The notes beneath the pieces are model-generated. The model was not told the origin of the DNA, made no database searches, and saw only the letters and a program-made list of their open reading frames with translations. A stretch of 64,000 nt of DNA from Chondrus crispus (Eukaryota > Rhodophyta > Florideophyceae > Gigartinales > Gigartinaceae), in assembly GCF_000350225.1 (NCBI RefSeq), contig NW_005178937.1:202120-266119 (forward strand), written 5' to 3'. The position numbers were made by a program, and so were the translations under genes. This document shows, piece by piece, positions 22,793 through 34,826 of this stretch. Numbering within the stretch: position 1 is the stretch's first letter; each line of letters opens with the position of its first letter.

Positions 22793-25245
22793 ATGAACCG
22801 TGCGGATTCCGCCGGAGAAGATACCGCCTCCGGGCGACCAAGTACCCGCAGTGGCAGGGGCGCACAGCGCCCCCGGATCGACAATCGGGAAGCCCTGCTA
22901 CGTCCGCCGTCTACCAGGGGCCAGAAGACCCCTTCCGTTTCGGACACCACCGCCGGGCTACCGGCTGGTGGGGGGGACCGCGTACAAGTACTGTACGACG
23001 CGTTACTTCCGCGACTACAAACCTGGATGGAGGATTTCCTCGCTGAGGAACTACCTCAGGTCGTCCAGGTTTGCCTTGACCGAACGGCACCAAGACTGGT
23101 GGCGGAGCATGCGGACACGGCGCTCCGCGCCCTGCTGGACGAGAAGATCGCCCCCCTCGTACGCAACGAGGTGGTGGCAGCGCTCGCCGCGGAGGAGGAC
23201 GAATCTCCGACCGCATTTGCTCGAAAGGGAGCTATTAGCTCCGCCGTGGCCATCCGTCTGGCCACGACATTTACCGAAACGGTAGGCGCGGTACCACCGC
23301 CGCCGGCGCCGCGCCGTGAAACCGTTCTGGACTCAAGCTTTAATATCGCTGATCCGATCGGCGCCGTACCCGGGATTGATAGAATGGACCCTCACGCGGA
23401 GGGCAGAGCCATTTATCTCCCAACCGTCCACGGTGCTACAGGGAGGACCACAGAAAATGACCTCCCCATACTCGCCGGTACGGGCGACCCCCGCGGGACA
23501 GACAACCGCCTGGGGCTCCCCGAGACAGAGAATCGGGACCCTTACCGGTTGAGGAGAAGACATGCACCCGGCACGCACAGGACCGAAGCGGAATAAACCC
23601 GGTATTCCGACGCAGAAGATCCCCGTCACAGGACGGATGAAGACCGCGAGGGACGACGCTGGCAATACCGCGATAACCGCGAGGCACGCCACGGGCGATA
23701 CCGCGATGCCGGAGGGGGAGGATACCCCTCCGATGATGAGCCATCCGGTTCGAAAGACTCTCGCAGGCGGGGCCACAGGGCACGCCGCGATAGAAGCCGA
23801 GACCGGCACCGGCACGACCCGTCCGACTCGGAAGACTACCACACCGAGTCGGATGACGAGCGTCGTCGCTCAAGCAGACACCGCCGGGCTGCCCCGAAGA
23901 GCGACGAGCGACCGCCCACGGTAATCAGGCCCCTCAATGACCTGTTTACGAAGGCCGTCAACTACAAGACCTACCGCCTGGAACGGCGTAGCTCGCGCTA
24001 CGACTCTACAGTAGCGCGGCACATTAACCGTTACCGGAAAAACTACACGTGCAGATGAGGTCCCACACGTTCAGCGGTCAAGATCCGATTGCGGTATTGG
24101 GATTCCTCGCCAGCCTCAAGACGGCGTGCGACCACAACGGGATTACCGAAGGAGCCGTCGTGTGGTGCTTCCAATTCTACCTGACCGGGCAGGCTCACGC
24201 CTTACTCCAGTCCCGTCTCAATGGAAGTACCATGGCGGTTGACGTGGAGCGGCGCGAGCTGCTCCGGACATACCCACAGGTGGTCAAATTTCTGTTGCGC
24301 ACCTATGCTACCGACGAGGTAATTTCCGAAACGGTTGGGGATGTGACCTCCTTCCGTCAAAGTTCAAACATGACGGAGGAGGTCTACAGTAACCACCTCT
24401 GGGACAAGGCACTTCGCTGCTGTACGGTATTCTTCGACAGGCGGTTGAAGTCCCTGTTCGTAGAGGGATTACTGCCCGCCACGTGCGCGCAGGTTCGTAA
24501 CTACCTCGCCACGCACGCGGATGTGGACTACCAATCCGTCTCTCGCTATGCGCAAGCGACCGGGGAAACCAATCGGGCTTCCGGTCGACAAGGGATGTCA
24601 GCCATGGCTCACTGAGAGCTGTCCGGAGCGGCTAGAAGATTCGACTGCACCGTAAGGGCGAGGCCCGTGCTGTCGGTTTAGTCGGCGTCCGACATCCCGA
24701 CGGCCGGAGGATTTGCTGAAGAAGCAATTCTGGCCGTGACGAACCAAACCGCCACGCCGACCTCGATGAGCTCGCCACCGACGAGTTATTATCCGTCGCC
24801 GGCAGCCTCGACGGCGAGCGCCCCAGTTCCACCCGCCAACTCTGGCGACATGCGCACAGGACCGTACGGGAAGCAAGGGCAGGATCCACGCGTCCGGTTC
24901 TCCGGCGGGAGATTTCCCGGACCGCCACCGTGCCGGTTCTGCCTTGACACCACGCACCGACAAGAGGAGTGCCCCGTCGTTGCCGATGCGAGCCTGCGGG
25001 CCAAGCGTCTGGAGGCACGAGAGGCCAACTACCAGAAGCTACGCATCCGGCAAGGCCTCCGCCCGGGATCCCCGTGCAACCGCCAGGGGCCGCCCGCTTG
25101 GCGAAGCCAGCGTCAAACGGCCCCCGCGGGCGTCAACGTGGTCGAGAAACCGCACCCCGACCATACCGAAGACCACGTGGCGCAAGCCGCGGATGAAACC
25201 CGCGAGGACTTGCTGCTGACGCCGGAAGCCGGGGAGGACGCGTAG
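22793..25245 (+). pseudogene. Gag of gypsy B, broken into at least three frames
   Basis: 22793-23596 encodes an N-terminal region rich in charged helices. After a TAA the same frame continues as an Arg-Asp/Arg-Ser-rich stretch (RRDRSRDRHRHDPSDSEDYH) to 24057. A frameshift then leads to the capsid region 24049-24615 (HTFSGQDPIAVLGFLASLK, TYATDEVISETVGD), which aligns with Gag of element A. 24736-25245 carries a zinc knuckle CRFCLDTTHRQEEC (CX2CX4HX4C). The RD/RS-rich segment is not seen in the visible part of element A and could be a nuclear or RNA-binding feature. Confidence 0.8.
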
Positions 25246-25339
25246 AGGCGACGACTTCTCTCCCCGTGCCCACCCTCAGAAGCTTAGACACCCCCGATCC
25301 GGCTGCGCCAGTGGAAGCGCAGCCCGGTAACTGAACGGA

Positions 25340-28300
25340 AGTCCAGGCCATCTGCTTCTTCAAGAAGCAGAATTACGAGATCTCCGCGAAGGTTGGTCAG
25401 AAGCAGGCGTTGATGGTCGCCATCACGCCAGTGCTTGACTCAGGAGCCGGCCCAAACCTCATCCATTTACGGTGTGTCGCCGAGTCGTAGCGACCATCGA
25501 TAAAACTGGTTCGGAGCCCAGCGCTCATCGACGCGTCAAACCGCGCGATGAAGGCACTAGGGGAAATCCCCTGGTCGTCCGAATCGGTGAGTTTGTGGCG
25601 TGCATCCCGTTCCTGGTAGTCACGAGCCTCGCCGTGGACTTTATCCTCGGTACGACTTTCCTGGATCGCCACGTCAAGGCGATCCCCCGACCGCAACGGA
25701 AGGTCTTGTTTCACGACACGCCACCTGTGGCGTTGGTCGGAACAACCCCCTCGAGGCACGACCGCAAGATGGCCTCGAGGAGCACCGCACAGCAACTACC
25801 GCCGTCGGATAAACCCGAACGGAAGCAGGTGGCGTTCCCCGCCAACACACCGTCACCGAAGATCCGCCTCGTCAGAGGGGTGACAATTCCCCCGATGGCG
25901 CAGGCCATGGTGAGGGTCGCCACGCCGGTGGAGGGGTTATGTTTTTGCAGAACTCCCCAAAAACCGCGCACAAGAATTTGACGCTCATGGCACAGGGGGT
26001 CATGGATATTGTCCCCTAAAACTCGTTCTCGGTAATGCTCAGCAATTTTGGGCACCGCTAAGTTCACATCCCGAAGCATACCGTAGTCGGACTGGCTCTT
26101 CCGTCCCCCACTCATATCCTGACCCTTGGCAACTCGGCCGCGGAAGCGGCCGAAGCTAACGAAGGGGGAGGGATATTTAATTCCAACCTCTCAACCGCAA
26201 GGCATGGCGCGGAAGAAGCGGCCAACAACCGTACGGACAAGGGCGGGGCTGAACAAGCCACGCCGCCCAAGGCGCCCCTCGGGGCGGTTGGAACGGATAA
26301 ACCCGAAGACACCGCCGCCCATGAGGAGGACCCCAACGCCTGGCAAGAGGACGTCCACGTCGGTGCCGAGGACGAGGAGGTACGCTCGGAGGTCCTCGAG
26401 GTACTGTCCAAATTCAAGGGGATGTGGACCTGCCAGCTGGGAAAAATCGGGGCCACGAAGCACCGCATTGAGCTCAAGCTCGGTGCTCGCTCGATTTACC
26501 AGGGTCGTTACCGCGCTGGACCAACCGCACGGGAAAAAGAGAAAACGGAGATCGACAGCATGCTCCGGGCAGGGGTAATCGAACTCGCCACGGCCGAATG
26601 GGCAAGCCCCGTGGCATTCGTCCCTAAAAAGGATGGTACCATGCGGTTCTGTGTCGACTACAGAAAGCTCAACGCAGTCACCGTTCGAGATTCCTATCCG
26701 TTGCCGAGGATGGACGAGTGCATCGATTCCCTCGGCGACGCTACTGTCTTTACCACGCTGGATTGCAACAGCGGGTATTGGCAAGTAGAAATCACCGAGG
26801 AGGACCGCGACATGACGACGTTCGCGTCGCACTGCGGGTTGTACCGTTTCCTCCGCATGCCTTTCGGTTTGAATAATGCCCCCGCTACCTTCCAGCGGGC
26901 CGTCGACATTATACTGTCGCGGGTAAAATGGGAAACCGCACTGGTCTACCTGGATGATGTTATCATCTACTCCAAGACCTAAACGGAACACTTCGCGCAC
27001 GTCCGCGAGGTTTTGCGCCTTCTGCGGGACGCAGGCGTGTCGCTGAAGCTGTCAAAGTGCGCCTTCTTCGACACCTCGGTCACCTACCTGGGGCATGTGA
27101 TCCGATCAGGTAGGTTGGAGGTCGAGCGCCGCAACATGGTCGCCATGCGTGCAGGTCATACACGTGTCGGGCGGAGAAAACAAAACATGCTCAGATTGTA
27201 CTGTACACCGCAACCGTGTACATATTTCACACGTGTACAGGTTGAAAACCAAACTTGCTCCTGACGTACTGTAAAAGTGCAACNNNNNNNNNNNNNNNNN
27301 NNNNNNNNNNNNNNNNNNNNNNNNNNNNNNNNNNNNNNNNNNNNNNNNNNNNNNNNNNNNNNNNNNNNNNNNNNNNNNNNNNNACCTCCCCAGAACCAGA
27401 CGGAATTGCGATCCTTCTTAGGAATGTGCAACGTGTACCGTCGGTTCGTGAAGGGCTTCGCGAAAATAGCCGCTCCGCTAAACCGGAAGACGGGGAGAAA
27501 TCAACCCTTTGAGTTTGAGGTTTTTACCGATGAGGAATACGAGGCGTTCGTGGAACTCAACAAGCGCCTCGTGTCCGCACCGATTCTCGCTCTACCCCGT
27601 TACGGAAAGAAATACACCCTGGATACGGACGCTTGCACGTACCAGATCGACTGTGCCCTACTACAGGAGCAGCCGAGCGGTGACCGCCTACCGATCGGGT
27701 ATTGGAGTCGGGCTCTAACCGACGCCGAGAAAAATTACACCACCACCGAGATGGAATGCTTTGCTGTCGTGTGGAGCATCCTCACGCTTCGACCATATCT
27801 GTATGGGAACACGTTCGACCTCCGTACGAATCATAAGGCCCTCCGATGGGTCCTCAACCTAGCGGATAGCTCCGGCCGGCTAGCGCGCTGGCGTCTCCGC
27901 CTAGCCGAGTACGACTATGACGTACAGTACCGACCGGGTATTAAGCACCAACTCGCGGATAGTGTATCACGCCTCCGAGTTGACGGCGCAACCTCCGAAC
28001 CGGTTGACGACCAGGTCCCGTGTTTCGCGGTACAATGGCGAGAGGAGGAGCATAAACCCCGCCAAAGTACCGTACACTGGGAGACCCCCGTCGACTCGGG
28101 GAGAGCTGAGCACGCGTTCGCGGTTATACCCGAAGAACGCGACGTCTCATCCGTAACGGTGGAAGAGTTCCTTCGGGAGCAGACAGAGGACCGCTTCTGT
28201 AGGGCGGCCGCCGAACCGTGGGGAACCCGGACTCGCGCTACGACGTCAACCGATACGGGTTCCTCGTCCGCAAGTCCCCCCTCGACGGGACCCTGCAGCG

Positions 28301-29630
28301 GGTTGTACCGAAACGGCTCAGGGCGAAGATATTGTACCTCGCCCATCATCCCCGCCTGGCAGGACACCCGGCCGGTATGAGGATGTATTATACCCTCCGG
28401 CGGGAATATTATTGGCCTCATATGGCCAACGACGCCTTCAGTACCGTACGGAATTGCGCCTCGTGCGCCGCCATCCGGGGAACCCGGGTGCGGCATCAGA
28501 AGGACCTCAAGCTATTCCCAGCGACAGGGCCGCTGGATTTCGTTGCCATGGACCTGCTGGGTCCTTGACCGAGGACGGCGCACGGGAATTGCCTCGTGCT
28601 CGTCATGACGGACCGGTTTACGAAGCTCACGCGCAGCATCCCGTTACGGACAACCACCGCGTCGGTTGTGGCAAACGCCTTCCTAGACAATTGGGTCTAC
28701 GTATACGGCGCACCTCGTTACGTGCTAACCGATAACGGACCACAATTTGCCGCCAAGTTATTCGACGCGGTGTGCGCCTTGCTGGAGGTTAGGCACTTCC
28801 TGACTACAGCCTATCACCCCCAGACAAATGGGCAAACCGAACGGTTCAACCGCACCCTGGTGCAGCGCCTCCGACTCTATGTCAAGGAGCATCAGAGGGA
28901 CTGGGACAAGTACATACAGCCCCTGACCTTCGCGTATAACACGCAGGTCCACCGGTCAACGGAGACAACCCCGTTCGACCTGGTGCTGACGCGGCCACCA
29001 TCCCAATTGGCACTGCCTGGTACTGTCCCGCAGGACGCCGGATCCCACACGGAAGACCCGCGGACCCCGGTACAGTACAAGCGCGCGACGTTGCGGAAGC
29101 TCCGGGATGCCCTCGAGCGCACGCTGGTGAAACTAACCGCGGCGCAGAGGAGGTACAAAGCCGACTTCGATAAGAATGTGCGCTTCCGTCCGGTCACCGC
29201 GGTGGGAGACTTTGTCCACGTGGACCGTCCACCGCGGCCGTTGACGACCGCCGAGCGGGGAGACCTACCGAGCGACGGAGGAGTACCCTCCGTCAAGCTC
29301 TTACCGAAAACGGAAGGCCCGTTTCGGGTCCGATCCGCCACGGAGGCCACAGTGGTCGTCGACCAAGACGGGGTCTCGAACCGCGTGAGCATCGATCGGG
29401 TAACCAAGATGCCGCGGGGACCCCACGACCCCACTGCGGCCGCACACACAACGGACCCGCCGGCGAGAACACCCAAACCGCCAGCGGATTACGTGGTTGA
29501 CCACTTGGTCGCACATCGGGAGACCCGCAGCGGCAGCCAATACAAGGTCCGTTGGTATGGTTTCACCCCAGCGGACGATACCTGGGAACACGCCGAAGGC
29601 CTCCCGCATCCCTTCATCGACCGCTTCTAG
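25340..29630 (+). pseudogene. Pol of gypsy B: PR-RT-RH-IN-chromodomain, broken
   Basis: Protease motif VLDSGAGPNLIH lies near 25430, with TAG at about 25487 and a frameshift before LVVRIGEFVACIPF. RT (26422-26982) has FCVDYRKLNAVTV and YLDDVIIYSKT and stops at TAA 26980-26982. It resumes in the same frame as TEHFAHVREVLRLL. After an insertion and the N gap, RT/RNase H continue (ELRSFLGMCNVYRRF, LDTDACTYQIDCAL). Integrase shows HHPRLAGHPAG and CASCAA, then a TGA at about 28566. The DDE region follows (LTDNGPQFAA, NGQTERFNR) and a chromodomain (YVVDHLVAHRETRSGSQYK, VRWYGFTPADDTWEHAEGL). At least two frameshifts are present. The copy should be non-autonomous. Confidence 0.92.
27284..27383. other. 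Assembly gap (100 N)
   Basis: Exactly 100 unknown bases sit within the RT region of gypsy B. The 130-odd bases before the gap (from about 27150) do not fit RT coding sequence, while coding resumes immediately after the gap. The gap size is probably a placeholder. Confidence 0.98.
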
Positions 29631-30978
29631 CGCGGGCGGACAACCGCGCGCCACTGCTAAAACCGCACGGGACAGACCCGGCGCGGATGGAACGGACCCG
29701 CCGGCGGGGCGACCCGACGCGGCGATGGCCAAGGAAACACTCGGGCGGGCTACGTCTCACCCCCCTCGGGGTGGATAAAAGTGTAGCCCTCTTCTGAGTC
29801 CGGGTTAGCACTCGGGGGGCAAGACCGAACGGGGGGATACCGGTGCGGAAATACTGTCATGGCGAGCCCTCGCCGGGCGCTCAAGGGCGCAGCGACCCAA
29901 GACCGACTGGGTGGCAGAAACCGTGCCCCTGCAGATGTGGTCCGCAGAGCAGCGGCGGCGGATCGCGGCGCCTCTGACGAAGGAGAACACCCAATCGGAG
30001 CTCGTCAAAACGCCGAAAAGCCACTCACCGCCAAGAAAAAGCAGGCAGAAATTACCAAGGAAAAGGCCGGTTTCGCCCCAAGCCGCTAGTGAGGACGCGC
30101 ACCAGGTGTTGCGGGGGGAACGGGAACCCGCCCCCGCAATGACCCGTCACGACGATAGTGCGGTCGCCCGCCAATCGGGCCGTGGTACCCGTCAACCCGA
30201 CATGGAAGCGCGGAGGAAAACCCGCAGCGGTACCCCCGACCAGGCGGCCGGGAAGATCTTACATCGACGGGCGGCCCCGGGGGCAGGCCACAGGTCGCAC
30301 CCGTTGCGGTAACCCGCCACCGCAAGAGCGCGCGAGCAACCACGCGCTACCGCTGCCCCGCGCCGGATTGACCCGACGCGGAAGGGCCCTGGATGGCAAG
30401 GAGGTGACTCCGATCGCCGGCTTGTAATTAAGCCCAAAGGGGGGCTACGTTTTCCTCCCTAGAAGGGTGGAAAAAAATCGTATCCGCCTCCCGTTGACGG
30501 CAAGTTGAAAAAACCGACCATATGGACCGCCAGGGAGGTTTGGGGACGGGGACGGCCCCGCCCTACCTCGACCAGAGCGGGATACAGTACCACCGTTCTT
30601 TGGAAACCCCAAGTTTCCAGAGGGAGGGCCCCGTTTTTAAATGCGTGGGCAGGGGGTACCTTCCCCCCACGCCGGGAGGTACCGCACCTCTGCGCGGAGA
30701 TGACGCCCCGCGGTGACCGCGGACGAGGAACGGCCGTCGTAGGGACCACGTCGGGAAAACCGCGGGTCCACCTATCGCGACCCGCAGAGCCGACGGACTA
30801 CCGATATCGGCTGGAAGGGATGAAATTCGGGGAAACCCGTAGGGGCCAGGAGAAGAAGGACGCGAACTCGAGCGACAAGGCCAGGGAGGGAGCCAGGAGA
30901 AGAAGGACTCATTTACTGAAAGGAAGGGACTTGGTCCCTGGAGGCGGTTTGCTACTCTCCCCGTCTCCGGTACCGGCC
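29631..30978. other. Sequence between integrase and antisense ORF of gypsy B
   Basis: GC-rich, with several open frames on both strands (for example plus 29911-30312, rich in Arg, Lys and Pro). None has a recognised domain. It contains repeated words such as CGACCGGGCGGGGC and runs of GGGG. I see nothing that can be named. Confidence 0.4.
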
Positions 30979-33060
30979 TTAGTCGCGACGTTGCCGCTTG
31001 GCGGAAAGCTCCGTCCCCTGCGTCGTGCCCGCTGGGTCGACATCGACCGAACCGTACGGTCTCTTGGCAGCCACCTGCTCGCTCAATACTGCGAGGTGGT
31101 CCTGAGCGGCGCGGATACGCGCCATCGTCTCACCCCGCAGGAGGTCCTCGCCGGTGTCACGCTGGCGGATCGCAAACTGGAGGCCCGCCACCCGCGCCTT
31201 GAGCTGGGTCACCTCAACCAGCCAAGCTCGCGCAGACGTCAAACCCGCTGCAAGGGTGAGCGGCGCGGGTACACCCGCATATCCGCACTCTACTTGCAAA
31301 GCGCGCACGGAAGCCTGCGCGTCGGGAACCGCAGCGGGAGCTCCTCCATTCGGTGCGCCCTTAGAGGCTTCATCAGCGACCACCGAAGGGGTCTGAGTCC
31401 CCGTCCCGGTCATATCGCTGACGGGGAAAGCGGCGGGGTCTGGTGCCGACGCGGGTGCCACCTCAGGCAGATTTACCGCCGCCGGCTCTACAGTAGGGCC
31501 GACGGGGGGGCCCCACCGGGGCAGATGCCGCCACGGGCTCCCCCGCCTCCATGGCTCGCGGGGAGTCTGCAGCCACCGGCACGGCCACTTCGGGCGGTGT
31601 CGACGGACCGACTGGAACACCCTCCGTGGTGCCGGTTGTACCCGGCATCGGCGAGAGCTGAGCCGACGTGACCGGCAACGACTCGGTTGAGGGCTCGACG
31701 GGGGCCCTGGCGGAGGTGACCGCCGCGCCCCATCCGTCGCCCGAGGCAGTGACGGCGCCGTATGACGCGGTGTCCGCGTCCGGCAGGGGCTCGTACCAGT
31801 TGGCGGCCTCCACCGAGGTGCTATCCCAATGCGGCATCCGCAGGGAGCACCCGCGGGCCCAACTGTACCAGAGGAAGTGGCCCTGCTCGGGAAGGGACCA
31901 GTCCAACTGCTCGGAGAAGTCGAGGATGGCCTCGGCGCCAGTCAGGTCGAAGGACGTACCCTCGAGGATGGCCGCACCCCGACCGACCGGATGAGCTGCA
32001 AAAGCCCCGGAGATAACCTGAAGAGTGAGCCCCGCTCGCTGCGGTCATTCGCATTCCGGCTTGCAGAGCGGGGGTCCGGGCATCTTGTGAAAAACGGAAG
32101 GCCGTCCCGTGCGGCGTGTAGAAAACACAGCAAGGCCAGGACGGCCCATTCTGAAAGAATGATCCCATCGATCAGCCGGCGCGTCCCCGCCGAGGCTTCC
32201 CGACCGAACGGACCCACCGGCGTCCAGCGTGCGGCGACATTCGCCAGCACGCTGGGCGTGGGGACACAGAGGTACTCCAGGGCCTCGAGGCTACTCCACC
32301 CGTCCGGTAAGGCGGGGTATAACTGACCCCGGGCCGACAGGGGGACCGCAAAGAATTCCGTGGTGTGCCACATGTGGAAATAGGCATCCACGCGGCGCCA
32401 CCGCAGTCGGCTCTCCTTGGCGGATTTCTCACCCCACCGGGCGCAGTTGGCCACACTGTACCACCGGTCGAACGGGCGGGGGAAGGCCACCAGTTGGACG
32501 CGGGGCCTGGGATCGACATCCCCGCCGAACCGCTCGAAGAGACCGAACAACTGCGCGTGGTACTGCTCGCCCGCGCAGGGGACGTACAGGAGATCCGAAC
32601 GGGAGTCGGCCATCACCCGATGCGGTGCATGGAGCCAACGGGTCCTCCACGCAGCCCAGCCGTGTTCTTGCCGAACTCGTCCGCGAGGGGAGGGCGTGCG
32701 GATGCCCCTCTGCCTCGGGATGGCTTGAAACCTGGCGGAATCCGGAAAGGCCGTACCGATGTCGGCATCGACGGTCATCGGCGGTTGCCCCTGCGAGGGC
32801 TCCCGATCACCCCGTGACGCCCGGTGGTCCAAATCGCTCCCTGGCGACAGGGACCGGACGGAACGCACCCCGCCGCGGAGCCAGCCTGTCGGCGGCGTCG
32901 CCGCCGCCGGGGGCATCACCGCGTACGGATCAGGCCGCGCCGGCTGAGTTCCCCCTTCGGTTGCGAGGCGTCCCGCAGCTGCGACCCAGTCGGGCGACCC
33001 CCTCAGTACGGTCAACTCTCCGACCTGGGGAGCCGGGGCTGATCTTAGGGGGCGCGGCAA
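30979..33060 (-). pseudogene. Long antisense ORF inside gypsy B (between IN and 3' LTR), frameshifted
   Basis: On the strand opposite to gag-pol, three overlapping open stretches read as one protein: 33060-31942 (372 aa), 31906-31463, and 31620-30979. The first and third are in the same frame. The middle segment reads naturally into AAILEGTSFDLTGAEAILD and LDWSLPEQGHFLWYSWARG, so at least two indels have broken one ORF of about 650-690 codons. The N-terminal half has aromatic-rich blocks (LLYVPCAGEQYHAQLFGLFE, RPFDRWYSVANCARWGEKS, VDAYFHMWHTTEFF). The C-terminus forms a predicted coiled coil (TSARAWLVEVTQLKARVAGL) and ends basic (KRQRRD). No family is recognised. Antisense extra ORFs between integrase and 3' LTR are known from plant Tat/Ogre-type elements; relationship to those is untested. 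Confidence 0.5.
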
Positions 33061-33573
33061 GGGCCCGCGCTCGTCGGGAGATGGGCCCCGAGACGGGAGA
33101 CCGCCGGTGCCCGCGGGCCGCGCCGGACGGTCAGAGGGACCCGTAGCGGGCTAGTCCCCGGCGCGCGAAGACCGCGCCGGATGAAACGAAAGCGCCGGCG
33201 CAGGTGCCGCCGAGGGAGGCCACTCGCGTGGGGTTGTCCCCGTTCCGTGCGGTGATCCGCCATTGGGTTGGTAGGAGGAAAGAGAAGGGAAGAAGCGCGG
33301 AGAAGGGCGTGGATAGTGGTGGTTGTGGATTGAGTCGTGGGGTGTGCTGTAGGGTGAGTGGGGGGGTTCGTAGTGGGGGACAAGGGAAGCGTGAGGAGAC
33401 CCGCCACCGCACCGGAGGTACCCGCCACGGTTAAATATCAAAAACTCCATAGGCTCCCCTCTGGAGTCGATCGCAGTCCGACCGCGTTCCCGCGGTCGGC
33501 GCGGGCTTTTCCGTACGATGGGCGCCCCCTGCAAGCCGGTCATTGCAGACATCGGCAGCGACGGGGACGTGTC
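33061..33573. other. Sequence before the 3' LTR of gypsy B
   Basis: No gene recognised. The plus strand from about 33200 to 33430 is rich in G and A (GGGTTGGTAGGAGGAAAGAG and similar). No clean polypurine tract directly precedes the LTR at 33574; the last bases read CGACGGGGACGTGTC. Confidence 0.4.
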
Positions 33574-33947
33574 TTAGCACAGTAGCTGGTATACAGTAAG
33601 TAACAGCTACTGTAGCGAGACAGGTGTCCTGGCGTCCCACTTAGGGGTTAAGACCGGGGGCACCTGCCCCGGTCCAGTAAACGGGAGGCAGACTCGCCTC
33701 CCTTCCCTTTACGGCTAATTGCAATCCCGTTCCGGTTTCCGTTTTAGTCTCAGGCTTCTAACCCGTGACCGGCCGACCGGGTCTAACAATACCGACTGGC
33801 TGCGCCTCACCGGCCACGGGAGCCTTCCCTCTTTTCGAGTCCATCCGTACGGTCTGCGTTCGCGCGTGGGTTACCCAGCGGCGCGCGCTCCCTTACCTCT
33901 AACCCCCCTCGTTTCTGAGTGGTCGGGACGAAGGTAGTTATACCACA
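33574..33947 (+). repeat. 3' LTR of gypsy B
   Basis: 374 bp, matching 22292-22665. It ends TAGTTATACCACA and abuts the interrupted Copia gag coding sequence at 33948. Confidence 0.92.
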
Positions 33948-33954
33948 CTTGGCA

Positions 33955-34434
33955 AGCCCTTGGATCATGTACCGAACAGTTGCGCGTTCTTCGTCCATGT
34001 TCGGGTACTGTGCTACTTGCATGCGGAATCTTAGTTCGCGATACTTGTTGACGTAGTCTCTGAGGTCTTTTCCTGGTTCGTACGTGAGGTTCCTGGCCTC
34101 AGCATCGAGGAGTTCGTGACTCCGTTGTGGAGGTGTTGACCGTGTTCCGTATGATGTGACATATTGTACTTGGGTCATATCGGAGGATGTGGGGTGGGAG
34201 CATTTTCACGACTTCGTTGGATATGCTTTGCATGATCGATTTCTTGATTTGATCTGTTTTCTTTTGGTTGTCCTCGTCGGCTGCCTGTTCGTTGCTTGGG
34301 CTGGCTGCGGCTGTCAGTTGTTGTGCTGCGCTGATTGTGCGAGCATATATTTCGAGGGCGCCATACCAATAGGTATAGTTGCCGCTGTTGAGGCGGGGCA
34401 GGGGTCCTTGTGACAAGTTGGGTTGATCGGTCAT
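33955..34434 (-). pseudogene. Copia-type Gag N-terminal fragment, interrupted by gypsy B
   Basis: From ATG at 34434 the protein reads MTDQPNLSQGPLPRLNSGNY and YWYGALEIYARTISAAQQL, the opening of a Ty1/copia Gag (UBN2-like: a short N-terminus, then Asn-Tyr-x-x-Trp). A frameshift near 34110-34175 leads to LDAEARNLTYEPGKDLRDYV and YRELRFRMQVAQYPNMDEE, corresponding to the capsid region. The reading ends at YMIQGLAKC where the gypsy B LTR begins. No continuation is found on the far side of gypsy B. The start is about 120 bases downstream of a matching primer-binding site. Confidence 0.75.
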
Positions 34435-34553
34435 TTTGTTTGTTTCGCGTGCACGGGGTTTGGGAAAGTAGTGGTGTGTTAGTGTGCTCGGGTTTATCGC
34501 GGTGGGGATGGATCGTCTTATGCCGCGGATCGGCTGGCGGTGGTGTGTGTGAT

Positions 34554-34563
34554 GCCCATAACC
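34554..34563 (-). promoter_or_regulatory. Copia primer-binding site matching the initiator tRNA-Met anticodon arm
   Basis: On the minus strand the LTR ends ...CACCACA and is followed by GGTTATGGGC. This is complementary to GCCCAUAACC, the anticodon loop and stem of eukaryotic initiator tRNA-Met. Priming by an internal, cleaved tRNA half is known from Drosophila copia. The second Copia element here has GGTTATAGGCCC at the same position. Confidence 0.6.
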
Positions 34564-34730
34564 TGTGGTGCCAGAAAGAGTCCGATGCCTCCGACCACTG
34601 TTGGGGCGGAAGCAACGGTGGCTTTATTTGGTTCTGACTACGAGCCGCCCTATTGGCAGTGCCCTATTGGGGTGCTGCCTTATCTGGGTGGAACCATAAA
34701 GTTTAAGGGTCATTCTGAGATTGGGAGGGA

Positions 34731-34826
34731 GACAAGGTCAAAATCTCTCGGTGTCAGGGGGGGACACATGATATTGTATCGATACAGTAGGGGGCAGGTG
34801 CATTTTGTTTCGATAAAGGGGGGGGA
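34731..34826 (+). repeat. Left terminal inverted repeat
   Basis: Inverted copy of 37164-37257. Contains the palindrome ATCGAT within TGTATCGATACA, and long G runs. Confidence 0.85.

Larger units (their letters stand above)
22292..33947 (+). mobile_element. Ty3/gypsy chromovirus B, 11.7 kb with both LTRs
   Basis: Two 374-bp direct repeats (22292-22665 and 33574-33947), both beginning TTAGCACAGTAGC and ending TATACCACA, flank gag, protease, RT, RNase H, integrase and chromodomain. Roughly 17-20 mismatches by eye between LTRs (about 5 percent) indicate an old insertion. Gag and pol are broken by several frameshifts and stops, and a 100-N gap lies in RT. About 3.9 kb separate the chromodomain from the 3' LTR and hold an antisense ORF. 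The flanks do not show a clear duplication: the 3' side is Copia gag and the 5' side is not, suggesting rearrangement. Confidence 0.93.

Noticed and set aside
30505..31671. 388-codon plus-strand frame in gypsy B
   Set aside because: Its second half overlaps the antisense ORF and lacks any motif; composition explains the openness.
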